Below, piece by piece: positions 1-6,325 of a DNA stretch of 11,479 nucleotides (position 1 is its first letter; the number at the start of each line of letters is the position of its first letter). The position numbers and the translations under genes were made by a program. This DNA comes from UBA6544 sp049601975 (GTDB taxonomy: Bacteria > Pseudomonadota > Alphaproteobacteria > UBA8366): positions 1 through 11,479 of the forward strand of contig JBMYRC010000127.1 of NCBI GenBank assembly GCA_049601975.1. Direction: 5' to 3'. A model generated the notes under the pieces. It was not told the DNA's origin, made no database searches, and saw only the letters and a list, made by a program, of their open reading frames with translations.

Positions 1-148
1 CTCGAACCTAGCGTTCGACGAATGGACCGGGGCCTTTGGCGAGGACCGCCTGACCGGCGCGCTCTTGGACCGGCTCACCCATAACGTCCACATCCTCGAG
101 ATGAACAACCAGTCTTACCGCTTGGCCCAGAGCCGCTCCAAACGCTAA
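1..148 (+). CDS. istB: IstB-like ATP-binding protein, C-terminal fragment (IS21 family)
   Basis: This is the 3' end of a gene whose start lies before the window; codons run in frame from base 2 to the TAA at 146-148. The peptide begins SNLAFDEWTGAFGEDRLTGA and continues with a LLDRLTHNVHILEM stretch. That is the characteristic C-terminus of IstB, the AAA+ helper ATPase that works with the IstA integrase in IS21 transposition. The stretch LxFxEWxxxFG...LTxALLDRLTHxxHILEM is a strong family match. The visible part has no frameshift or internal stop. Whether the whole element is intact cannot be judged here. Confidence 0.9.
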   Translation, partial: SNLAFDEWTGAFGEDRLTGALLDRLTHNVHILEMNNQSYRLAQSRSKR

Positions 149-172
149 CGCTAACCTCAACAACCACCGCAA

Positions 173-210
173 GATATGACAAGGGCCTCGATTTGGGCCC
201 TTGTCATATC
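173..210 (+). terminator. 15-bp perfect hairpin after istB
   Basis: The arms 173-187 (GATATGACAAGGGCC) and 196-210 are perfect reverse complements of 15 bp around an 8-nt loop, starting 24 bp after the istB stop. No T-run follows, so it is not a textbook intrinsic terminator. Such a stem could still end transcription, or shield the convergent hydantoinase gene from read-through out of the insertion sequence. The structure is seen directly; its role is inferred. Confidence 0.55.
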
Positions 211-223
211 ACTACGCAAATGG

Positions 224-271
224 TGGCGTTTTACGCCAACATAATGGCCGGTTTTTGAACCGACATTGACA
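224..271. repeat. Terminal repeat region of the IS21-family element
   Basis: Two small inverted repeats are packed here: TGGCGT/ACGCCA at 224-229 and 233-238, and CGGTT/AACCG at 249-253 and 258-262. The terminal bases ACATTGACA follow. Read from the element's outside on the minus strand the end is TGTCAATGTCGGTTC. Multiple repeated transposase-binding sites at the ends are typical of IS21. The partner end is outside the window, so the inverted-repeat match cannot be shown. Confidence 0.6.
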
Positions 272-282
272 ATCCAGAACTG

Positions 283-1713
283 TCACACCACCGGACGTTG
301 CCTGATCTCCTCTGCGATCTTGCGCTTCAGCAGTTTTCCGTCCTTTACGTTGCCCTTAAACTCCCCGTTTTCCATCAACACCTTCCCGCGTAGTACCGTC
401 AGTGACGGCCAGGCGGCGGCTTCGTAACCTTCCCATGGGGTGTAGTCGGTCTCGTGCAGGCGGGCGGCGGTGACGGTGCGGCTTTGCTCTGGGTCGAGGA
501 CGCAGATGTCTGCGTCGCTGCCTGCTGCGAGCGCGCCCTTCCTGGGATAGATGCCCATGATCTTGGCGGCATTGGTGGAGACGAGGTCGGCGAATTTAGC
601 CAGCGTGTAGCCGCGCTTTTGTACCATCTCCGTATACATCACCGAGACACGTGGCTCCGCACCTGCGTTGCCGCCGGTCACGTCGTCGATGCGGTCGCCC
701 TGCACCTTGGTCGAAAGGCCGCAGCAGATCTCATCCGTCGCGATTGTGCTGATCGAGCCCCGCAACTGGCCTTCCCAGAGCGCGTCTTGGTCCGAGGTTT
801 CCTTCAAGCTTGGATAGGTGTGGTAGATCTGGCCGTTCGGCAGTTTGTAATGCTCGTGGGTGAACATGAGGTATTGGTGTAGGGTCTCGCCGTAGATCGG
901 GAAGCCTTTAGCGCGGCTCGCCTCGATGGCGGCGACGCCGGTCGCTGCCGAGACGTGCATCATGTAGAGCGGTGTACCCTCCACATGTTCCGCGAGGCGG
1001 ATGATACGGCGGAATGAGAGGTCTTCCGACATCGAGTTGTGGACTTCTGCCATGTTCTCGAACCCGGTGCGGCCTTCGCGCTCCAGCACGTCGTGCATGT
1101 GCATGACGATCTCGTCATCCTCGGCGTGGATCGCTGCGATGCCACCTTCTTTCTTCAGCACCTTGAAGATTTCCCAGATATGCCCGTGGGTGATCTTGCG
1201 ACCCTTACGGGACGGTGTGATGTCGGTGGTGAAGATCTTGATGGAGGGGTGACCTTCCTGGATGACTTCTGCGAGTTGCGGTAGCAGTTCCGGCTCAATG
1301 GCACCTTGCAGCATGATGTGATAGCCGTAATCGCTGTAACATTTGCCCGTCCAATCCTGCTTGCGGATGTTTACCGCTTCTTCGACAGTCTGGCCTGGCA
1401 GCACATTGGCGAAGTCCAGCAGGCTGGTGGTCCCGCCGTGGATCGCGGCGCGGCTGACGACGTCCGGCCCGTCGGTCAGGCCGGGCTCACCGTCGCCAAT
1501 TGCCGGGATATGCCATAGCGAGTGGATATGAGGGTCGATGCCGCCCGGGATGACGATTTTGCCGGTGGCGTCGATCACGCGGCCCGCCTGATCGTCGGCG
1601 AATTGGCCGGGTCGGGCCATGGCGGCGATGGTCTCGCCCTCGATGCAGATGTCCCAAGCGCCGGTGCCTTGCGGCGTGACCACCTGGTCGCCGCGAATGA
1701 TCAATTCGAACAT
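283..1713 (-). CDS. D-hydantoinase / dihydropyrimidinase-family amidohydrolase with altered active-site residue
   Basis: This 476-residue cytoplasmic metal-dependent amidohydrolase has the usual length for dihydropyrimidinases, which open cyclic ureides such as hydantoins and dihydropyrimidines. The two-metal set is complete: H62 and H64 (GGIDPHIH), a lysine expected to be carboxylated at K159 (SIKIF), H196 (IHAED), H253 (MMHVS) and D327 (ATDEIC). The C-terminal GSDADICVLDP (398-408) is the beta-sandwich end of the family. One key difference: hydantoinases normally have KVFMAY after the bridging lysine, with the Tyr contacting the substrate, and here the segment is KIFTTD, putting Asp164 at that place. 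The substrate is therefore uncertain. The start is supported by a strong GGGAGGG ribosome-binding site 4-5 bp upstream. The gene stands alone, convergent with an IS21-family end. Confidence 0.87.
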   Translation of the reverse strand: MFELIIRGDQVVTPQGTGAWDICIEGETIAAMARPGQFADDQAGRVIDATGKIVIPGGIDPHIHSLWHIPAIGDGEPGLTDGPDVVSRAAIHGGTTSLLDFANVLPGQTVEEAVNIRKQDWTGKCYSDYGYHIMLQGAIEPELLPQLAEVIQEGHPSIKIFTTDITPSRKGRKITHGHIWEIFKVLKKEGGIAAIHAEDDEIVMHMHDVLEREGRTGFENMAEVHNSMSEDLSFRRIIRLAEHVEGTPLYMMHVSAATGVAAIEASRAKGFPIYGETLHQYLMFTHEHYKLPNGQIYHTYPSLKETSDQDALWEGQLRGSISTIATDEICCGLSTKVQGDRIDDVTGGNAGAEPRVSVMYTEMVQKRGYTLAKFADLVSTNAAKIMGIYPRKGALAAGSDADICVLDPEQSRTVTAARLHETDYTPWEGYEAAAWPSLTVLRGKVLMENGEFKGNVKDGKLLKRKIAEEIRQRPVV

Positions 1714-1774
1714 AGTACCCTCCCTGCCAATTGTATCTCGACTTTCGCGTGGTGAGCGAGGATGCGCAAGTCGT

Positions 1775-1873
1775 CTAGCATTCGATACTTTGCCGCCAGT
1801 CTCCAGCCTGAAACATCTTGAGGATGCGGCGGCCTTGCGTGCCGTCGATGGTTATGCGTTCAAGGTTGCGCAT
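1775..1873 (-). CDS. Possible 32-aa small ORF or gene remnant upstream of the hydantoinase
   Basis: A short frame of 32 codons starts at an ATG directly preceded by an in-frame TAA. It reads MRNLERITIDGTQGRRILKM and ends QSIEC, 61 bp before the hydantoinase start on the same strand. About 22 of 32 third positions are G or C, against a lower fraction in the opposite frame, so the minus strand is the better coding candidate. The only purine-rich stretch upstream (AAGGGA) is 11 bp away, which is long. It may be a leader peptide or the tail of a decayed gene. I recognise no family. Confidence 0.2.
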   Translation of the reverse strand: MRNLERITIDGTQGRRILKMFQAGDWRQSIEC

Positions 1874-1888
1874 TTAGTCGATATTCCC

Positions 1889-2026
1889 TTATGATTGCGT
1901 AACACCGATATAGAGCTTTGAGCACTCTTCGAACTCCTTTTCGGCGACGATATCGCGAAACAATCTATTGATCCCACCGTGTCTCGGGTCTTTATCGATC
2001 TTCACGAAGAGAGAATTTACCGCGCC
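1889..2026 (-). pseudogene. Coding-like fragment without a start codon
   Basis: On the minus strand 45 codons stay open from 2026 to a TAA at 1889-1891. The peptide contains FVKIDKDPRHGGINRLF followed by RDIVAEKEFEECSKLYIGVT. The charged, amphipathic composition looks like real protein rather than chance, but no ATG lies in the frame and an upstream stop closes it. The aligned plus-strand frame (from about 1922 to 2041) is also open and protein-like, so strand assignment is not certain. I cannot name the family. A broken gene remnant is the best guess. Confidence 0.25.
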
Positions 2027-2388
2027 TTACAACACCTTTAGGAACGACCCACCATGATAGATTAGTATCCGTGAATGTCGTGCGCGACATTATTTTCACG
2101 AGCGCTTCAAAGAATTTACGTGAGTTCCTCCGAGGACATTTATTGTGCGGAAGTGCTGGCGTATATGATCTGTAGAGGCGTCTCCGCCATGAAGATACTT
2201 CTCCTAGCGCTTTTCTTGATTTTCTTGCCTTTGAGACTGAGCCGAATTCGCCGGGCTTTGCGACGTTCTCAGACAAGATGCGCATCATGCAAGGGCCGAG
2301 GCAGCCGGACTTCACAGGGAGTCCTTAACCGAGGTAATATCAACAACCGCAACTGGCTTTTTCTTGTCGTGCCGGTAAATTTTCGTCT

Positions 2389-2652
2389 TCAGATTGATAC
2401 TGGAGACGTTCCCGGCCTTAGAGCGGACGACTCGATCGCGACCAGCGCGTCCATCTTCTTCAGTTTATTTGGCTGGAGTACATACACCCAATCCTTGGCG
2501 CTCGGGCGGCGGCGTCTGGAAAGATACTGACTGGGGATGGCCTTTGGTTGGATGACCTTATAGCCAGCTTTTTTCAACTGACCGATGACCTCCGCCGCGC
2601 CAGTGCGATAGACTTTTATTCCCTGCAACCGGCGCTCCGCGCCGCGCGGCAT
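2389..2652 (-). CDS. Hypothetical 87-aa protein, possibly a remnant
   Basis: This 87-residue frame opens MPRGAERRLQGIKVYRTGAA and continues with a helix-like EVIGQLKKAGYKVIQPK segment and a basic RRRRP patch near residue 50. The central part (GIKVYRTGAAEVIGQLKKAGYKV) has the beta-alpha-beta pattern of a small folded domain. No convincing ribosome-binding site precedes the ATG, and a stop closes the frame a few codons upstream. A second frame at 2558-2788 (start MINTLPKLVRRF at about 2770) overlaps it, so both could be pieces of one frameshifted gene. The family is not recognised. Confidence 0.25.
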   Translation of the reverse strand: MPRGAERRLQGIKVYRTGAAEVIGQLKKAGYKVIQPKAIPSQYLSRRRRPSAKDWVYVLQPNKLKKMDALVAIESSALRPGTSPVSI

Positions 2653-2850
2653 CCGCTGCCACTATAACTATTTTCGCTCGAATTTCGACGCCGGTGACCG
2701 AAAGTGTCTTCATTAGGGCCAGTGCGGCGGTTAAGAATCTGCGGACTAGTTTCGGTAGCGTATTAATCATGCTTAGACTATCCTGCATGTGGTCTTTGGA
2801 CTTTCTGGCGCGCGCAAGATCGTCGGGGTCTAGGGGCCAATTTCGACTTA

Positions 2851-2901
2851 CCTAATATCAGGGCTGGCCTAACATCAGGACTGGCCTAACGTCAGGGCTG
2901 G
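2851..2901. repeat. Three tandem 17-bp repeats across the SDR stop codon
   Basis: Units at 2851-2867, 2868-2884 and 2885-2901 are CCTAATATCAGGGCTGG, CCTAACATCAGGACTGG and CCTAACGTCAGGGCTGG, differing at only one to three bases. The third unit contains the last codons and TGA stop (2892-2894) of the SDR gene on the minus strand, so the array is two imperfect downstream copies of that gene's end. Replication slippage is the likely origin. No stem is formed within a unit. Confidence 0.9.
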
Positions 2902-3668
2902 ATTGTCGTTCCACCGTCGATCACCAAGGTTTGGCCAGTCAGGTACGACCCGGCGGGTGAGGCCATCATTACAGCTGCGCCGGCAATCTCGTCCGGATCG
3001 CCAAGGCGGCGCAGGGGGGTGGCACTCTCGCGATTGTCGCGCCGTTCCGGATCTTCATAGAGCGCGCGAGCGAAATCGGTGATGATCAGACCCGGCGCGA
3101 TGCAATTGGCGCGAATGTTGTCCGGCCCGAATTCGACCGCGTAGTTGCGGACGATCTGCATATCCGCGGCCTTGGAGATTGAATAGGCACCGAGCTCCTT
3201 TGAACCGCGAATGCCGCCGATCGAGGAGACGATGATCAAGACACCGTCCTTTTGCTCGATCATTTGCGGGATCACCATATTGCAGAGCCATGAATTGCTG
3301 CGGATGTTGCATTCCATGATGCGGTCGAAAGCGGTGTCCGGGATGTCGAGGGCACCCCCATGAAAAGGGTTCACGGCCGCATTACAGACCAAGATATCGA
3401 CCTTGCCGAATTCCGCCTTGGACTGGTCGACAAGCGATTGGAGTTGTTCTTTGTGGTAGATGTGGCACGGAATGGAGACGGCCCGGTTGCCACTCGTTGC
3501 CCAATTCTCATTGATGTCGGCGGCGACTGACTCGCAGGCATCTTGTTTGCGCGAGGAGACGACGATATTGGCGCCGTGCTCCGCCATGCGTTCGGCGATG
3601 GCCTTGCCGATGCCTTTGGTCGAGCCGGTGATGACGGCGGTTTTGCCGGTAAGATCGAAAAGTGTCAT
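2892..3668 (-). CDS. SDR-family NAD(P)-dependent oxidoreductase
   Basis: This 258-residue classical short-chain dehydrogenase/reductase has the standard family length. It shows the Rossmann motif TGSTKGIG (G15, G19, G21), CNAA at 95-98, the catalytic tetrad N121, S149, Y162 and K166 (YSISK), and the IAPGLIITDF cofactor loop near 190-199. It ends with the SDR signature YLTGQTLVIDGG. The all-conserved active site implies a working alcohol/ketone oxidoreductase; the substrate is unknown. R40 after the second beta strand (VVSSRK) suggests NADP(H) preference, which is inference. The start at 3668 is preceded by an AGGAT ribosome-binding site about 8 bp away. It lies 58 bp after the lipoprotein stop on the same strand and may be the last gene of the cluster. 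A 17-bp tandem repeat covers its stop codon. Confidence 0.9.
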   Translation of the reverse strand: MTLFDLTGKTAVITGSTKGIGKAIAERMAEHGANIVVSSRKQDACESVAADINENWATSGNRAVSIPCHIYHKEQLQSLVDQSKAEFGKVDILVCNAAVNPFHGGALDIPDTAFDRIMECNIRSNSWLCNMVIPQMIEQKDGVLIIVSSIGGIRGSKELGAYSISKAADMQIVRNYAVEFGPDNIRANCIAPGLIITDFARALYEDPERRDNRESATPLRRLGDPDEIAGAAVMMASPAGSYLTGQTLVIDGGTTIQP

Positions 3669-3726
3669 GTAGAAATATCCTATGCGAACGTTAGCGATTG
3701 TTGTGTCGGTTTATGCGCCTTCGGCG

Positions 3727-4452
3727 TTACCTACTTGGCGCGGAAATACCTAAGGATTGGACTACTGTCTCGGCCTCGCCGGGGGTGAGGGTTTCCCCAG
3801 GGGTGTTACAGAAAAATCCGCTGAGCAGGCTGGTGGGTCCGGTTGGCGGGCTTTGAAACCAGCGTTGCAGAAACACCACGCAAGTGGTCGCACCGGCTCG
3901 GCTGCGCCGCCATAGCACTTGACCCAGAACGTTGTTCGAGCCGACCAGATCGCCGAAGGTCTTGCGTTTGCCGCGAAATACCGCCCAGTGATCTGCGGTT
4001 TCTGCCGGGTCTGCCGCGTCTGTTACCGGCGGCCCGGCGCGTGATTCGCTGAGCAGCATGCCCGCGGTGACCGGGCTCGCACCGGGGCCGGTCCAAAGTG
4101 CGTCTTCCTCAATGTAGCGGCCATCGGCGCTGGTGAACCGTCGTCGCGCCACGGTACCGCCGTTCAGGACGCTCAGGGGCAGGAGCAAGCGCGCTTGTGC
4201 AGACTTAATAGCGACGACCCGGCCCGAAGGGATCTCGCCAGGCAGGACCGGTTTCCGCGCGGATTTGGCGGCCCCGCCGCTGGGCGGTTGCTGGGCCTTT
4301 CTCGATTGCGGAGTGGGTGGCTTGGCGGCGAGACGGCTTTTGGGCTCACCGGAGAAGTCGCCGAGCGTCTGGCCGACGTAATCGTCCATGCTTTCGCACG
4401 CGGCCAAAGCCACGATCAAGATCATAGGGGCGATGTATCGACGCATTTGCAT
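3727..4452 (-). CDS. Uncharacterised Pro/Ala-rich lipoprotein
   Basis: A 241-residue predicted lipoprotein. The N-terminus MQMRRYIAPMILIVALAACE has a positively charged start, a hydrophobic run and a lipobox LAAC with the lipidated Cys at 19. Residues about 40-75 are rich in Pro, Ala, Lys and Gln, like a flexible spacer. The C-terminal part (about 80-241) is a globular-looking domain with two cysteines, C191 (TTCVVF) and C215 (FFCNTP), which could form a disulfide in the periplasm. The frame runs on upstream into the MFS gene, but the signal peptide fixes the start at 4452 or at the second ATG, 4446. No strong ribosome-binding site is visible for either. It starts 41 bp after the MFS stop, so co-transcription is likely. 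I recognise no named family. Confidence 0.75.
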   Translation of the reverse strand: MQMRRYIAPMILIVALAACESMDDYVGQTLGDFSGEPKSRLAAKPPTPQSRKAQQPPSGGAAKSARKPVLPGEIPSGRVVAIKSAQARLLLPLSVLNGGTVARRRFTSADGRYIEEDALWTGPGASPVTAGMLLSESRAGPPVTDAADPAETADHWAVFRGKRKTFGDLVGSNNVLGQVLWRRSRAGATTCVVFLQRWFQSPPTGPTSLLSGFFCNTPGETLTPGEAETVVQSLGISAPSR

Positions 4453-4493
4453 TCGCGTTACCGGTTCTCTGCTACGGCTCCGATGTCCGACCT

Positions 4494-5693
4494 TCAGCGT
4501 TGCCGCAATCGGGGCACCAGGACCGCCGTCATTACTGCGATCAAAATCAAAATACCCCCGTTCAATAGCAAACCGATTTGTAAACCGAAAGCGCCGGCGA
4601 CAGCGCCTAATTCCAAATGACCCAATGGGCCGAACCCTAGGGCGAGGACCCAAATCCCCATTGCGCGGCCTCTTAGATCGTTGGCGACGCTGAGCTGCAT
4701 CATGCTTTGCGCCATAATATCGCAGGATGCGGCGAAAAATGAGAGCAAAAAGACCGCACCGAGTGTCAGCGCGAGCGGTAAGGGTTGGGATAAGAGCGTC
4801 ATGAAGACGCCGAACATGAATATGATACTGAGATACATCGCGCCGGTCCGGCTGCGAACGCCGAAAGTCGCGAAAATGACACCCGCAATGATACCAGCGA
4901 AGGCACGGGCCCCTTGCAACCATCCAAGACCTTCCGCACCGATCTCCAAGCGGTTGGCTGCGATTTCGGGCAGTGCCGTTGCAAAAGAAAATCCAAAAAT
5001 CTCGACCGAGGCCGTGACAGCTAGGAGTGTGAGCAACAGACGGTTTGTGCCAAGCTCAACTAGATATTCCCGGATGTTTTGGCGAATGGGTGCGCGCTCC
5101 GCCACTGCGGCCACACCGGCAGCACGCAGACTCCGAAAGAACAGGAAGGCGATCAAATGACCTCCGCCCAGACACGCCAAGGCCGCTGACCCGCCGAAAC
5201 TCTCCATCACGAACCCGGCGACGAGCGCGCCCAATAACTGCCCGCTCCGCGATCCGATATTGAGTAAACCCATCGCCGAGACGAGGTTTTCCTGGCCCAT
5301 CAGATCGTAGGCGTAGCTCGAGCGTACCGGTTGATGCAGTGCCCGCAGACTGCCCACGAGCAATGTAAAGGCGGCGGTGATCCAAATCGGTGTCTCTTCT
5401 TGTGCGGTCGACGCAGCAAAGACAAAGAGGACGGCCGCCGTCGCCAATTCAAGACGACGCAACAGTGTTCTACGGTCGATCCAATCGGCAACCGTGCCGG
5501 ACAACAAGCCAAAAACGAAGAACGGCAGGAAATAGATCGCCAGTATGATGCCGACCCAAGCCGTGCTCCCGGTCGCCTCGTAGACCAGCAAGCCGATCAC
5601 CACCTGCTCGCCGCTCATCCCTTGTTGATGGAATGCGGCACCGCCTAAAAGGCGACGATAGTCGCGGTCCCTAAGCGCTGGGTTTCGAATCAT
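4494..5693 (-). CDS. MFS transporter, MFS_3/EntS-like exporter type
   Basis: A 399-residue inner-membrane protein with about 10-12 hydrophobic segments. The loop after the second segment carries GTVADWIDRR (66-75), a version of MFS motif A. The opening RNPALRDRDYRRLL is typical of the MFS_3 group, which includes the enterobactin exporter EntS and other drug- or siderophore-efflux proteins. A proton-driven export role is likely; the cargo is unknown. The start overlaps the end of the DUF6064 gene by 23 bp, so translation is probably coupled; no clear ribosome-binding site is visible. The length is normal and the frame intact. Confidence 0.85.
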   Translation of the reverse strand: MIRNPALRDRDYRRLLGGAAFHQQGMSGEQVVIGLLVYEATGSTAWVGIILAIYFLPFFVFGLLSGTVADWIDRRTLLRRLELATAAVLFVFAASTAQEETPIWITAAFTLLVGSLRALHQPVRSSYAYDLMGQENLVSAMGLLNIGSRSGQLLGALVAGFVMESFGGSAALACLGGGHLIAFLFFRSLRAAGVAAVAERAPIRQNIREYLVELGTNRLLLTLLAVTASVEIFGFSFATALPEIAANRLEIGAEGLGWLQGARAFAGIIAGVIFATFGVRSRTGAMYLSIIFMFGVFMTLLSQPLPLALTLGAVFLLSFFAASCDIMAQSMMQLSVANDLRGRAMGIWVLALGFGPLGHLELGAVAGAFGLQIGLLLNGGILILIAVMTAVLVPRLRQR

Positions 5694-6321
5694 GCCGGGG
5701 CCGGGTAATGGAAAAGAACACCGTGGTGAGGCCGGCTACGGGAAGGAACAGGTCCCACCAAATGCCGAGCGTCCAGGCCGTGGCACCGTCCGCGCTGGAC
5801 CACACGACGGGGATCACGAAAAGATGGATTGGCAGCCGATCCGCGCATAACAGCAAGATGCCGAAGGTGAGGATCACCGTCGGTGTCGGCGCAAGACCGG
5901 CGACCTGCACGATCGTCCAGTCAGCTCCCGCCCAAATCGGGATCAGCGGATATACAATGAGCGCGAGTACGATGAGCACGAGCCCAAGCCAGGAAGCCGC
6001 ACTCTTGTCGCCACGGAACCGTAGACGGTCCTGGAGGGTGCCGGACCACAGAAACAACCCTGCCTGCACGACGAAGACCATTCCAAAGTAGGTTCCGGCC
6101 CAGTTTAGGGTGACGAGATGATTCATTAGGAACACGAACCCGGTCCATGCCCAGCCGCAGGCGATGAAACCGGCGATAATTCGGTCGCTGCCCGGGCGTG
6201 GAAACAGCAGCATGCTGAGCAACAAGACACTCAAGAAAAGTGCCGTTAATTGTCCAGGCCAGATCGCCGAGTTGTAAGTGGCGAGGAGATCGAAAAAGGT
6301 TTCTGCTGAATAAGGAACCAT
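5671..6321 (-). CDS. DUF6064-family integral membrane protein
   Basis: A 216-residue membrane protein with about six hydrophobic segments. The N-terminus MVPYSAETFFDLLATYNSAI followed by WPGQ closely matches the opening I associate with DUF6064 proteins (PFT.E.FF.VFA.YN.AIWPAQ). The family has no known biochemical role. Segments rich in Trp and Gly near WTGFVFLMNHLVTLNWAGTY (59-78) and IWAGADW (128-134) look like its conserved membrane core. It starts 4 bp after the stop of the aldo/keto reductase and overlaps the MFS start, so it sits inside one transcription unit. The family call is from memory of the motif, not a search. Confidence 0.7.
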   Translation of the reverse strand: MVPYSAETFFDLLATYNSAIWPGQLTALFLSVLLLSMLLFPRPGSDRIIAGFIACGWAWTGFVFLMNHLVTLNWAGTYFGMVFVVQAGLFLWSGTLQDRLRFRGDKSAASWLGLVLIVLALIVYPLIPIWAGADWTIVQVAGLAPTPTVILTFGILLLCADRLPIHLFVIPVVWSSADGATAWTLGIWWDLFLPVAGLTTVFFSITRPRHDSKPSA

Positions 6322-6325
6322 AGAT

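Larger units (their letters stand above)
1..271 (+). mobile_element. Right end of an IS21-family insertion sequence
   Basis: The left part of this element lies outside the window. What is visible is the last 48 codons of the helper ATPase gene istB, a strong hairpin, and an end ending in ...ACATTGACA at 271. IS21-family elements are known to have ends of the form 5'-TG...CA-3' with istB as the last gene, which fits this order and orientation. The exact boundary at 271 is inferred from the CA end. The target duplication cannot be checked because the other end is missing. The element stops 11 bp before the stop codon of the convergent hydantoinase gene, which it leaves intact. Confidence 0.8.
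1714..2891. other. Gene-poor, apparently decayed intergenic stretch
   Basis: Nearly 1.2 kb separates the hydantoinase and SDR genes without any gene I can name. Reading frames are short, compositionally mixed and repeatedly closed by stops on both strands. Several short minus-strand pieces look protein-like: 1775-1873, 1889-2026, a 16-codon piece at 2140-2190 beginning MAETPLQIIYASTS, and 2389-2652. They lie in different frames. The 2140-2190 piece faintly resembles the first beta strand and loop of flavodoxins (IIYASTS), but a stop follows at once, so I do not claim homology. Loss of one or more old genes is the simplest reading. Small unrecognised genes cannot be excluded. Confidence 0.5.

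Noticed and set aside
2075..2530. A 151-codon plus-strand frame with a hydrophobic segment (MKILLLALFLIFLPLRLSRI) that resembles a signal peptide.
   Set aside because: No ribosome-binding site, no recognisable domain after the segment, and an Arg/Ser-rich remainder typical of chance frames; it overlaps minus-strand coding-like pieces.
2851..2901. The 17-bp repeats as a CRISPR array.
   Set aside because: The units are directly adjacent with no spacers, and one overlaps a stop codon.
3716..3726. CGCC-TTC-GGCG hairpin between the lipoprotein and SDR genes as a terminator.
   Set aside because: Only a 4-bp stem and no U-run on the minus strand, so it is too weak to separate the two genes.
4453..4923. 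An upstream extension of the lipoprotein frame that would give a 398-residue protein.
   Set aside because: The extension lies inside the MFS gene in another frame, is Arg-rich and low-quality, and would bury the clear lipoprotein signal peptide.
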